Assembly (NCBI GenBank): GCA_051000815.1
Contig: JBPCNX010000093.1
Coordinates: 1 to 64,000, forward strand
Source: PSRF01 sp051000815
GTDB lineage: Bacteria > Acidobacteriota > Blastocatellia > Pyrinomonadales > Pyrinomonadaceae
DNA length: 64,000 nucleotides
Direction of reading: 5' to 3'
The notes below the pieces were generated by a model. The model saw only the letters and a list, made by a program, of their open reading frames with translations. It did no database searches and was not told the DNA's origin. Position numbers and translations under genes: made by a program. Shown piece after piece: positions 52,301 to 59,932 of the stretch (positions within the stretch are counted from its first letter, which is position 1; every line of letters begins with the position of its first letter).

Positions 52301-53446
52301 TTACTTTACGTCAACGTGCATACCAGCATGTTTCCCAATGGTGAGATCCGCGGGCAGTTTCAATCTTCAGCTTCTATCGGCGTTGTAGTCTCTGGTGCAA
52401 CCAATTTTGGTGCGAAGGAAGGGCAGGGAGGTGCCGCGATTACTTTTACTCGACTTGGCAATACCTCCGCCGCTTCGACTGTTAGCTATGCAACCGGCGA
52501 CACGGCAGGTCTCAGCAATTGCAATGTCGTTAATGGTGTTGCTTCCTCACGCTGCGACTACGCCGCCTCAGTGGGCACGGTGACGTTTGCTGCGGGGGAA
52601 AGTTCCAGGACGATCTCGATTCCAATCGTAGATGATTCTTACGCGGAAGGTCCTGAAACGTTTACGATCAGCCTCAGCAACCCTATTGGTGTGGTCCTCG
52701 GGCCACCAACTACGGCTGTAATTACAATCAACGATAACGAGACCGTTGATGGACCCAATCCCATCGACCAGACGGCGTTCTTCGTGCGCCAGCACTATAT
52801 TGATTTCCTGGGAAGAGAACCCGATCCGCCTGGTTTCATTGCGTGGCAGAATGTGATTAATAACTGCCCACCGGGTGATATCACCTGCGATCGAGTTCAC
52901 GTGTCTGGCAATTTCTACCAGTCGCCGGAATTTCAACAGCGCGGGTACTTTGTCTACCGCTTCTACCCGGTAGCGTTTGGCCGCAAGCCGGACTACATCG
53001 AGTTCATTCCGGACCTGGCACGCGTGAGCGGCTTCCTCAGCGATGCGCAGTTGGAAGCAGCAAGGGTTGCATTTGTAAACGATTTCATGACGCGTCCGCC
53101 GTTTGTTAGTCTGTATCCCCCCTCGCTTACGTCGACCGAGTACGTGGATGGGCTGTTGCAGAGGGCTGGAGTAACTCTTACCAACCGGCAGGCGTTGATT
53201 GATGCCCTCACAAACGGCACGAAGACACGTGCCCAGGTATTGCGTGAGATTGCCGAGAGTCCTGAAGTGTCTGTGAAATATTTCAACCAGGCGTTTGTCG
53301 TAATGCAATACTTTGGATACTTGAGGCGGGATCCGGACGTCTTGTATTTGGCTTGGATTCAGGAACTCAACTCAACCGGTAATGCGCGAACCATGGTCAA
53401 TGGTTTCGTTAACTCCCTGGAATATCGCTTCCGTTTTGGACCTTGA
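49364..53446 (+). CDS. secreted mosaic protein: CxxCH/Reelin-like, Ig-like, DUF11, PQQ-type sugar dehydrogenase, CHRD, Calx-beta, DUF4214
   Basis: A 1360-aa surface or secreted protein. In order: signal peptide (about 12-41); a Reelin-like domain with heme-type motif CAECH (60-64); an Ig-like domain (about 205-310); a DUF11 repeat (about 318-430, SVSKTASPNPGQVGINLAY). The main body is a soluble glucose dehydrogenase-like beta propeller (about 445-870; LDQPTSMEFIGPNDFLILEK, RGNHNGGVLRFGQDGKLY, RLNDDGT). Then a CHRD domain (about 890-1000), a Calx-beta domain (about 1010-1125) and a DUF4214 tail (about 1135-1360, IDFLGREPDPPGFIAW). The enzyme part may oxidise sugars with PQQ. Such mosaics are common in acidobacteria. 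It has its own transcript start after the terminator. Confidence 0.88.
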   Translation: MRFAPTPGYEKARLIILPSLLAAFLGLFLSHSNTSLPVHAFSSGPPAGYTGAPGEEPEACAECHVPADAGTGNISITAPQNYIPGQTYALTVTHNNAADATRIRWGFQLTALDTGDEKAGNLQSTDVLTQVLNNQGPGGARQYIEHTSVGTFVGQQHTASWTFNWTAPATDVGPVLFYAAGNQANNDGNTSGDYIYKTFVISSPISATPDFSLSVIPSSRTITPGSAAQYAVTVTPLAGFTGTVNLSAGNLPSGVSAGFNPTSLSFTDANPKTSTLTLTSTAGTPLGNHTIDVTGQSGSLIHTSQLMLRVVSPLSIDLSVSKTASPNPGQVGINLAYRIAVTNNGPAAATNVNLTDMLPPGAALVSTTSTQGTCGGMTTINCALGTVNAGASAVTTITVAPTAQGVLVNSASANASETDFDPNNNSATITTIIQPLALSPVMLDDNLTVSTVLAGLDQPTSMEFIGPNDFLILEKATGRVRRILNGALHSTVLDLPVNSASERGLLGIAVHPGFALNGYVYLFWSESTTGSDTTNVDASPLLGNRVDRYVWNGATLTFDRKLISLRSLQQDANQTSRGNHNGGVLRFGQDGKLYVIFGDNGRRGLLQNITSGGPVPDDQFGGPEPDDAHMTGVILRLNDDGTTPSDNPFFNVNSGLSGEAAANVKKIFAYGVRNSFGMAFDPLTGNLWTQENGDDAFDEINRVRPGANGGWIQAMGPLNRVAEFKAIESTYGVGALQQVRWPPSNIADTPQAALARLYMLPGAQYTDPEFSWKFAVAPSPIGFVRGRGLGPQFEGDLLVGGSRVTLSNGFLFRFKMSADRQHFSFSDPGLADLVADNTDKFDITESESLLIGRDFGITTDIQTGPNGNVYVVSLSNGSVYEIKSKPSQVFVATLGGAQQVPATNSTATGAASLILSPDEETARLSLNFSGLTSQETDAHIHGPAAVGSNAAVLFPLPLGQLSDFEISLTPQQVTDLKNGLLYVNVHTSMFPNGEIRGQFQSSASIGVVVSGATNFGAKEGQGGAAITFTRLGNTSAASTVSYATGDTAGLSNCNVVNGVASSRCDYAASVGTVTFAAGESSRTISIPIVDDSYAEGPETFTISLSNPIGVVLGPPTTAVITINDNETVDGPNPIDQTAFFVRQHYIDFLGREPDPPGFIAWQNVINNCPPGDITCDRVHVSGNFYQSPEFQQRGYFVYRFYPVAFGRKPDYIEFIPDLARVSGFLSDAQLEAARVAFVNDFMTRPPFVSLYPPSLTSTEYVDGLLQRAGVTLTNRQALIDALTNGTKTRAQVLREIAESPEVSVKYFNQAFVVMQYFGYLRRDPDVLYLAWIQELNSTGNARTMVNGFVNSLEYRFRFGP

Positions 53447-53450
53447 CCCT

Positions 53451-53810
53451 CTAGCGAATCCCCAACATCAACAGCGCCGACCGATCAGACACGGGTTTTT
53501 CTGCAGAATTCAGCCACTCGCGATAGGGTGCGAGTTCCTCATCTGTCAGGGGGCGATTGCCAAGTCGCGCGGCGGGCGTGCGTTCAAAGGCCCGGTCAGT
53601 CAGTGCGAGATGAGAATTTCGAATATGGAGGGCGCCAGTCTGAGCCAAAGCGCTTTCGGCGTCTTCTACTGACGGAAAAAACTCTTCATAGGCCAGCAGG
53701 TGCCAGACAGTATTTTGTCCCTCGCCTTCGACTGCCAATATACGGAGCAGGCCGTATCCGCTTTCAAGCTGAAATAGAAGATCGTCACCGGGCGAGAAGG
53801 ACGGAGCCAT
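53451..53810 (-). CDS. hypothetical protein
   Basis: A 119-aa protein not recognised. It opens MAPSFSPGDDLLFQLESGYG, followed by LLRILAVEGEGQNTVWHLLAYEE in shorter strands, then an acidic and helical C-terminal half (LTDEELAPYREWL). The fold looks like a small beta-barrel followed by helices. An in-frame TTG at 53831 could extend it by seven residues. It converges with the mosaic-protein gene, ending 5 bp from its stop. Confidence 0.55.
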   Translation of the reverse strand: MAPSFSPGDDLLFQLESGYGLLRILAVEGEGQNTVWHLLAYEEFFPSVEDAESALAQTGALHIRNSHLALTDRAFERTPAARLGNRPLTDEELAPYREWLNSAEKPVSDRSALLMLGIR

Positions 53811-53877
53811 AAAACGCAGTCTATCACGCAAGCCCTCTTAAACTTTTGCCCAACTAAACTTCCTGGCTTTTGAATAG

Positions 53878-53963
53878 TTCGTGAAGCTTCGTGTTTTTTC
53901 GTGGTTTCGTTAGTTATGTGGTTCAGCGAACACGATCCACGAATCAACACGAAGCGTCACGAA
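53878..53963. repeat. CACGAA-type fold-back repeat
   Basis: Arms 53878-53904 and 53937-53963 are reverse complements at 24 of 27 positions. Each is built of iterated CACGAA words (TTCGTGAAGCTTCGTG on the left arm). The right arm matches 41576-41602 closely. It lies upstream of the DnaJ-domain gene. Confidence 0.7.
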
Positions 53964-54086
53964 TGTAAAGAGCGTTGCATTCCTCTTCAGAGTCCGACTT
54001 TTTTGTGCAAAGCACTCAGAACTCAAACTGAACCAAAACTCTAAAATTGCAAATCCAAAAGCTCAACTCTAGAATCACTCACCAGT

Positions 54087-54641
54087 ATGAGTCAGGTAGA
54101 TTCGAAGAAAGACTACTACGCCATTATTGGCGCAGATGAGGGGGCGACGAGCCGTGACCTTGAACGGCTATACAAGCGCAAAGCGGCGCGTCTCCATCCT
54201 GACCGAGGTGGCAGTGAGGAGGACATGAAGACGCTGAACGAGGCGTATGGTGTGCTGAAAGATGAGAACACTCGCCGAGAATATGATGGCCAACGCAATA
54301 GACCGAAGCCCGGAGCTTTACGCCCGTCGGCTCCCGCAGCTAAGGATATAGGATTCTTTGGTCGTGGTCTGAGCGCCTTTCTTTGTTTGCTGCTGGGACT
54401 GTTTCTCTTGTTCCTGGTTCGTTTTCAGTGGTTCTGGTTTTTGTGGCCCCTAGCGATCCTGGCTGTCGTTGTGATTCTTTTCGGAGTGGCAATGGCACAC
54501 AACGCCATGGTTGCGGTCAACGCCTCACTCCCGGTTAGTAATCCCCTGAGGAGACACAGGTCAGTGCGGGAAACGATGTTTTGGTTCGCGGTCTGCGCCG
54601 GCGGATACGGTGTTTATCTGCTGCTCACAGCTGTAGGTTGA
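54087..54641 (+). CDS. membrane-anchored J-domain protein
   Basis: A 184-aa protein. A J domain (about 9-67) has the HPD motif at 37-39 (RLHPDRGGSEEDMKTLNEAY). About three C-terminal hydrophobic segments (99-120, 122-138, 160-182) follow. J domains stimulate DnaK/Hsp70 ATPases; the membrane tail would recruit DnaK to the inner membrane. There is no Gly/Phe or zinc domain, so it is a type III J protein. Its stop is 1 bp before the VOC gene. Confidence 0.9.
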   Translation: MSQVDSKKDYYAIIGADEGATSRDLERLYKRKAARLHPDRGGSEEDMKTLNEAYGVLKDENTRREYDGQRNRPKPGALRPSAPAAKDIGFFGRGLSAFLCLLLGLFLLFLVRFQWFWFLWPLAILAVVVILFGVAMAHNAMVAVNASLPVSNPLRRHRSVRETMFWFAVCAGGYGVYLLLTAVG

Positions 54642-54642
54642 T

Positions 54643-55026
54643 TTGGAACGGCAAATCAAAATAAGCGGAATGGATCTGTTGTTTCTCGAGGTGAATAGCC
54701 TCGAGGAGTCGCTGGCGTTTTATAACGACCAACTCGGTTTCGAAGTCGATTCAAATAACCCAGCGACGGAACCACCGATGGCTACTCTGCGTGCGGGCAA
54801 CTTGCGCATCACCCTCGCTCAGAATCTGGAGACGATGCTGCGGAGGGGGCGCGGCGTACACTTTTTTCTCGGCGTGGAAGACGTCGACGCTTACTATCAG
54901 CAACTCATCGATAAGGGTGTGGAACTCAAGCCGCCGATTGACGAAGGTTGGGGCGGACGATTTATCACATTGCAGGATCCCGACAAGTACCGCTTCTTCT
55001 TCGTGACCTGGGCTGAAAAGGTTTGA
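54643..55026 (+). CDS. VOC (glyoxalase-fold) family protein
   Basis: A 127-aa protein of the vicinal-oxygen-chelate fold: DLLFLEVNSLEESLAFYNDQLGF, then a central strand region and LQDPDKYRFFFVTW near the end. The start is TTG 54643, coupled to the J-domain gene stop; ATG 54670 would remove the first strand's lead. Substrate unknown. Confidence 0.85.
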   Translation: MERQIKISGMDLLFLEVNSLEESLAFYNDQLGFEVDSNNPATEPPMATLRAGNLRITLAQNLETMLRRGRGVHFFLGVEDVDAYYQQLIDKGVELKPPIDEGWGGRFITLQDPDKYRFFFVTWAEKV

Positions 55027-55053
55027 GTCAGTCTACCGCGGCTGGGTCTCAAG

Positions 55054-55134
55054 ATTGCCAATTGCTCAATGCCAATAGCCGATTAACAACTGGCGGGACT
55101 AAACAATTGGCATTGGAAATCGACAATTGGCAAT
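55054..55134. repeat. GCCAAT-iterated fold-back
   Basis: ATTGCCAATT (55054-55063) and AATGCCAAT (55068-55076) are answered by ATTGGCATT (55106-55114) and AATTGGCAAT (55125-55134) as reverse complements. It lies in the gap before the PA0069-type radical SAM gene. Confidence 0.6.
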
Positions 55135-55234
55135 TACAAGGAACTAGGCTGCATCGTGGAGCGCCTCTGACCGACTCGCCAAACAAATCTCAATCTGTTA
55201 TTCTGCGTTGCATAGATAGGACAGGATTGCACGC

Positions 55235-56248
55235 ATGCAGTACGTAGAAAACCCTCCCAATCCCTGGCTCAGCCATTCTGTGGAGTGGCTCGGAGAGCCG
55301 CCGGAAACAAAGCTGGAAGTCTTTGAAGAGACTGATACGCGCACGATCATTAGTCACAACAACAGTCCCGATGTGAGTTTTGATTATTCGCTGAACTGTT
55401 ATCGAGGGTGCATCCACGGTTGCACTTATTGCTTCAGCCGTCCCACTCATGAATATCTTGGGTATGGAGCAGGGACGGACTTTGATCGCAAGATTGTGGT
55501 TAAGGTTAAGGCGCCGGAACTCTTGCGCCGGGAGCTAATGAAGCCCTCGTGGAAAGGTGACGAGATCGTTTTTTCTTTTACTTCCGATCCCTATATTCCC
55601 CTCGAAGCTAACTACAAACTCACACGCAGCTGTCTGAAGGTTTGCGCGGAGTTTCGCAATCCGGTAGGCGTGATTACCAAGTCAGCGTTAATCCGGAGAG
55701 ACATCGATGTTTTGCAGGACCTTACGCGCGAGGCCCGCCTGGGTGTCTTTTTTACAATTCCTTTCACGGATCGGGAGTCGGCCCGGGCGGTCGAACCATA
55801 CGCGCCGCTACCTGATGCGCGATTCCACGCGATGAGGGATTTGGCGGCCGCCGGTATCACGGTCGGCATCGGCATCGCTCCGGTGATTCCAGGTTTAACT
55901 ACCGATATTCCCGAGTTGCTCAAGCGGGCCAAAGACGCTGGCGCTAAACACGCGTTTATTAACATGCTGCGACTTCCGGGGAGCGTTGCCCCCTACTTTC
56001 AGGAGCGGCTCCACGCAAAACTGCCAACTAAAGCAAACCGCATTCTGAATCGAATCAAGGAAGCCCGCGAAGGAAAACTCAATTCGAGCGTTTTCGGCGA
56101 AAGAATGCGGGGCAAGGGTCAATTCTGGGAAGCAACAGAACGCCTGTTCAGAATTCACTGTGAACGCCTGGGTTTCAACAAGAAGATTGAACGCGCTCGA
56201 GAATCAACGACCTTCAGAAGACCTTCCTTACAGTCGAGTCTCTTCTAA
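55235..56248 (+). CDS. PA0069-family radical SAM protein
   Basis: A 337-aa radical SAM protein related to spore photoproduct lyase-like enzymes. The cluster motif is CIHGCTYC (Cys59, Cys63, Cys66), preceded by YSLNCYRG. FSFTSDPYIPLEANYKLTRS and VITKSALIRRDIDVL are family hallmarks. The C-terminal part is helical and basic. The reaction is unknown; nucleic-acid repair or modification is the common guess. It is a single gene. Confidence 0.9.
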   Translation: MQYVENPPNPWLSHSVEWLGEPPETKLEVFEETDTRTIISHNNSPDVSFDYSLNCYRGCIHGCTYCFSRPTHEYLGYGAGTDFDRKIVVKVKAPELLRRELMKPSWKGDEIVFSFTSDPYIPLEANYKLTRSCLKVCAEFRNPVGVITKSALIRRDIDVLQDLTREARLGVFFTIPFTDRESARAVEPYAPLPDARFHAMRDLAAAGITVGIGIAPVIPGLTTDIPELLKRAKDAGAKHAFINMLRLPGSVAPYFQERLHAKLPTKANRILNRIKEAREGKLNSSVFGERMRGKGQFWEATERLFRIHCERLGFNKKIERARESTTFRRPSLQSSLF

Positions 56249-56453
56249 TTTAAAGCATTGGAGTTCATCTCCGGCAACAGGAGGCTAGAACACTTGGCCC
56301 GCGCTGCCGCCGGGGCAAGGATAAATTCGCATGAACCAGCACACGCTATTACTCAGCTGACTCGACACTCGTTTTTGACTAGAGACATAAAGCGGCGGCT
56401 TGCTTATAATGCCAAACGTACCTGACCCACAAGACAAGTCAAGGAGCTGCGCC

Positions 56454-56879
56454 ATGATGCTAATCAGGGACGTGATTCGCAACCGTGAACCATACTCGAT
56501 GAAGTCCTCAGCCAGTGTCCAGGAGGCAGCGGAGTTTATGGCGTCGCGCAATGTTGGCGCCGTCTGCGTCGTGGACGATGGTGGCAAACTGCTTGGCGTT
56601 TTCTCTGAACGTGATGTTGTAAAGAGAGTAGTGTTACAAAGGCGCGACCCTGCTGCTTTACAAGTGGGTGAGGTGACCAGTGAGTTGAGGGCAGTTATCA
56701 GGTGCGATGAAACCCCACATCAGGCACTTGAAAGAATGGAGGTGATCGGCACCCGCCACCTGCCGGTAGTTGATGGTGAACGGTGGGTGGGCATGCTCTC
56801 CATGCGCGATCTCATGCGAGTCGAATTGAGCGAGCAGGGCGACGAGATCAAGTTGCTGCACGAGTACATCCAACACTAA
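56454..56879 (+). CDS. CBS-domain pair protein
   Basis: A 141-aa protein made of two CBS domains, about 5-60 (VQEAAEFMASRNVGAVCVVD, LLGVFSERDVVKRVV) and 75-130 (ETPHQALERMEVIGTRHLPV, WVGMLSMRDLMRVEL). Such proteins sense adenosyl nucleotides (AMP, ATP, SAM). ATG 56454 follows AAGGAG by seven bases. A TATAAT box at 56405-56410, about 45 bp upstream, may be its -10 element, but no good -35 lies at the right distance. Confidence 0.9.
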   Translation: MMLIRDVIRNREPYSMKSSASVQEAAEFMASRNVGAVCVVDDGGKLLGVFSERDVVKRVVLQRRDPAALQVGEVTSELRAVIRCDETPHQALERMEVIGTRHLPVVDGERWVGMLSMRDLMRVELSEQGDEIKLLHEYIQH

Positions 56880-56975
56880 GCCCCCCGGACAACCGCCTGC
56901 ACAACGTGAGGTAGTGGCGACGCGCGCTGCTATCCTGCATCGTGTCGTGCCGCATTGGCGCAGGGGTAGACTTCG

Positions 56976-58127
56976 ATGAAATTTAAAACACTGTGGCTGA
57001 TCGTCCCACTGATCGCGCTGGGCTTTGGCGCATACTGTCGCCAACCGCCTCAAGGACGAGGCGCCGGCGAAATAGAAAAGGCTGGGGATCAACAAAGCTT
57101 TCGAGTGGAGACTGTAGCCGCCAACCTTCAGGTCCCATGGTCGATCGTTTGGGCGTCGGATGGACGAATGTTCTTTACTGAACGACCGGGTCGGGTTCGT
57201 GTCTACGCAAGAGGTCAACTGCTAGCGGCGCCGCTCTTTGTTGTTCCCGACGTAGAGCCGTCTGGCGAAAGCGGTCTTATGAGCATGGCTCTGCATCCGC
57301 AGTTTGAGTCGAACCACTTCCTGTATCTTGCCTATGCTTACAAACTAGAGTCTCAGCAGGTAAGGGTTGTTCGGTATCGCGAAACCTCCAGCGGCTTGGT
57401 TGATAGCAAGGTAATCATCGAAGACATTCCCGCAGCCCGCTTTCACGCGGGGTGTCGCCTGGGGTTCGGCCCTGACGGCAAGCTGTACATCACTACTGGC
57501 GACGCCACCGAGCGGGGGCTGGCGCAAAGGTTGGATTCGCTTGCCGGCAAGACCCTCCGTCTCAATGACGACGGGAGTATTCCTTCCGACAATCCCTTTG
57601 TAGGTCAGCAAAACGCGCGGCCCGAGATCTGGTCATATGGCCATCGCAACGCCCAGGGCTTAGCCTGGCAACCGGCAGCCAACCTAATGTTCCAGACTGA
57701 GCATGGGCCTTCCGGATTTGATGGACCGGGTGGTGGTGATGCAGTGAACATCGTCGAGCGGGGAAAGAACTATGGATGGCCGCTGATTCATCATACCCAA
57801 ACCAAAGAAGGCATGGAGTCGCCTTTGCTTGAATACACCCCTGCATGCGCGCCGGGTAGCGCAATGTTTTATCGCGGTTCTTCCTTTCCTCAGTTTCACA
57901 ACAACTTCTTTTTCGGCTGTCTGCGAGGCGAGCGGATTATCCGAGTCGTGCTCGATGGCCGGCGAGTCGTCAGCCAGGAAGACCTGCTTAGTGGGAAGTA
58001 TGGTCGGATTCGCGATGTTGCTGAAGGACCGGGCGGGGCAATCTACTTCTCGACTTCCAACCGCGATGGCCGCGGATCTCCCGCGCCTGATGACGATCGG
58101 ATAATCAGGTTACTTCCGGCTAAGTAG
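56976..58127 (+). CDS. PQQ-dependent sugar dehydrogenase (soluble GDH-like)
   Basis: A 383-aa exported beta-propeller enzyme of the aldose sugar dehydrogenase (YliI-type) family. It starts with a signal sequence (about 4-21) ending near Cys21. A lipoprotein is possible, though GAYC is a poor lipobox. The body has VPWSIVWASDGRMFFTERPG, the catalytic His in ARFHAGCRLGFGPDGKLY (His157), RLNDDGSIPSDNPF, GHRNAQGLAW and EHGPSG. It oxidises aldoses using PQQ in the periplasm. It lacks the extra domains of the mosaic protein at 49364. Confidence 0.9.
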   Translation: MKFKTLWLIVPLIALGFGAYCRQPPQGRGAGEIEKAGDQQSFRVETVAANLQVPWSIVWASDGRMFFTERPGRVRVYARGQLLAAPLFVVPDVEPSGESGLMSMALHPQFESNHFLYLAYAYKLESQQVRVVRYRETSSGLVDSKVIIEDIPAARFHAGCRLGFGPDGKLYITTGDATERGLAQRLDSLAGKTLRLNDDGSIPSDNPFVGQQNARPEIWSYGHRNAQGLAWQPAANLMFQTEHGPSGFDGPGGGDAVNIVERGKNYGWPLIHHTQTKEGMESPLLEYTPACAPGSAMFYRGSSFPQFHNNFFFGCLRGERIIRVVLDGRRVVSQEDLLSGKYGRIRDVAEGPGGAIYFSTSNRDGRGSPAPDDDRIIRLLPAK

Positions 58128-58132
58128 AGTAT

Positions 58133-58783
58133 CTACGTTTTCTGAGCGAGGATGGCGCTCTTGCTCCAGCCGATTATCTGCATGGGCGGAAAGCGGTAGT
58201 GATGCACTAATCGAAAGTGTCGTTCTGTGTTTCGCATTACTTCGCGAGGTGGGTGGTGCTTGAAACGAAATAGTATCTCGAGAAGCGTGCTGGCCGGAGA
58301 AGGTCTGCAGGGGATGTGCAACAGGTGACCCCCGGGATTAATAATGCGGGCAAGTTCATTCATGCCGTCGGAAAGTGGAACATATTCCAACGCACCGCTG
58401 GTAACCACCATATCGAATGAGTTGTCAGCGAAGGGAAGAGAAAGTAAATTGCCTTGGGCGAAGCTAGCGTCGCGCGTTCTGCCGGGACCTTCACTCACCG
58501 CGCGCCTGGCTGCCTCGATGGAAGTTGCCGAGAGATCAAGTGCGGTGATTCTGACGGGAAAATGGATCGCTCGTAACAATGCAAGCGTCAAAAGCCCGGT
58601 ACCGCAGCCGGCGTCGAGAATCCGAGCCCCACGAGATAAGGGCAGCGGGTGGCTGAAAAAGTACTCGTCGAGCGACCGGCCGTAACCGTTGAGCTTGAAA
58701 GTCAAATCATAGAAACCGGCAATCTTGTCGTAATAAGAGCCGGCTTTGGCCTCAGTCTTGGTCGCGGTCAGCACATATTCCAT
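58133..58783 (-). CDS. class I SAM-dependent methyltransferase
   Basis: A 216-aa Rossmann-fold methyltransferase with motif I ILDAGCGTGLLTLALL and the motif IV/V region FDMVVTSGALEYVPL. N-terminal SYYDKIAGFYDLTFKL is typical of the UbiE/type 11 group. Substrate unknown: small molecules or lipids are likely. It converges with the sugar dehydrogenase gene, with a 5-bp gap. AGGAGAGG precedes the ATG. Confidence 0.88.
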   Translation of the reverse strand: MEYVLTATKTEAKAGSYYDKIAGFYDLTFKLNGYGRSLDEYFFSHPLPLSRGARILDAGCGTGLLTLALLRAIHFPVRITALDLSATSIEAARRAVSEGPGRTRDASFAQGNLLSLPFADNSFDMVVTSGALEYVPLSDGMNELARIINPGGHLLHIPCRPSPASTLLEILFRFKHHPPREVMRNTERHFRLVHHYRFPPMQIIGWSKSAILAQKT

Positions 58784-58998
58784 AGGCCTCTCCTATCCGC
58801 CATACTTAACTGTTTTTCTCTGCCTCGGCACGAGAAGTTACTTCTTTGGGTAATCTAGCGCGTTATTGTAGCTTCCCGTGGGTGTTTACTCAATAACAGA
58901 ACCGTCGCGTCAAAAACCATCACAATCCGTGCAAGAGTGAGAGGGCTATGTCGTTCTAGCAACGGGTCACGAGTGTATTTCAAGTTGGGAGAAAAACC

Positions 58999-59901
58999 AT
59001 GAAGAAGACTTTACTAATTCTGGGCATCACGGCGATCGCCGTTGTTGCGACGGCAGTGCTTTTCTTCTCCAGCCAGACTGAAGCGGCGATCGCGGATTCG
59101 GCCGATTCCTCAGAGACAATTGCTCAGGGAAGAAGCTTAACGCCGGTACAAGGGTTCGAGGTTGAGATAATGGTCGACGGTCGACCTCTCCCGGAGTACG
59201 CAGCCCGGGGAAGGCGGTATGTTGAAGCGGTTGAAGGATCGGAGTACGACATCAGGGTGCGAAACCCTTATCCGTTCCGCGTGGCGGTGGCGTTATCCGT
59301 CGATGGTTTGAATTCGATTGACGCACGGCGCACCACGGCCTGGAACGCCAGTAAGTGGGTGATTGCCCCGTACGGCTCCATCCATGTGAGCGGTTGGCAG
59401 ATGAGTTCGGAGCGTGCCCGCCGTTTTTATTTCACCACGGAGCGTGATTCGTACGCTGCGAAATTGGGACAAGCGGCAAACCTTGGGGCTATCTCGGCAG
59501 TTTTCTTCCGTGAGCGCCATCCTGTCCCAGTTCCCATTGTTCCTGCACGGCCCCGCTACGAGGAAGATGGCGGGCGTGATAACAGGACAGAAAAGTCCAG
59601 GAGGCCGCCGGCAGCGGGAGAGTCTCAGGCTGCTGGTCGAGAGCAAAGACAAACGGCGCCAATGCAAACCGACGATGAGTACGCTGCGACCGGCATTGGC
59701 CGCTCGGTCAGAAACGACGTGCGCTTTGTGGATATGGAATTGGAATCGCGACCGGCGGGCGAGGTCAACATTCGCTACGAGTATTACCCGGCGTTGGTTC
59801 GGCTGGGAATCCTCCCGCATCAGTATCCTCGAGTAGATTCGTTGCGGCGGCGTGAAAGCGCGACGGGCTTTGAGGATCGTCGCTTCAGTCCCGAACCTTA
59901 A
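58999..59901 (+). CDS. exported protein of unknown function
   Basis: A 300-aa protein. A signal anchor (about 4-28) is followed by a beta-rich domain (about 50-170) with VEIMVDGRPLPEYAARGRRY, YDIRVRNPYPFRVAVALSVD, GLNSIDARRTTAW, WQMSSERARRFYFTT. A basic, Pro/Arg/Gln-rich segment and a short C-terminal domain follow. The repeated pattern of this domain is familiar from uncharacterised acidobacterial secreted proteins; no function is known. TTGGGAGAAAA precedes the ATG. It converges with the transglycosylase gene. Confidence 0.6.
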   Translation: MKKTLLILGITAIAVVATAVLFFSSQTEAAIADSADSSETIAQGRSLTPVQGFEVEIMVDGRPLPEYAARGRRYVEAVEGSEYDIRVRNPYPFRVAVALSVDGLNSIDARRTTAWNASKWVIAPYGSIHVSGWQMSSERARRFYFTTERDSYAAKLGQAANLGAISAVFFRERHPVPVPIVPARPRYEEDGGRDNRTEKSRRPPAAGESQAAGREQRQTAPMQTDDEYAATGIGRSVRNDVRFVDMELESRPAGEVNIRYEYYPALVRLGILPHQYPRVDSLRRRESATGFEDRRFSPEP

Positions 59902-59932
59902 CCATGAGAGACCGCGAACAATTTGGCGGCGG

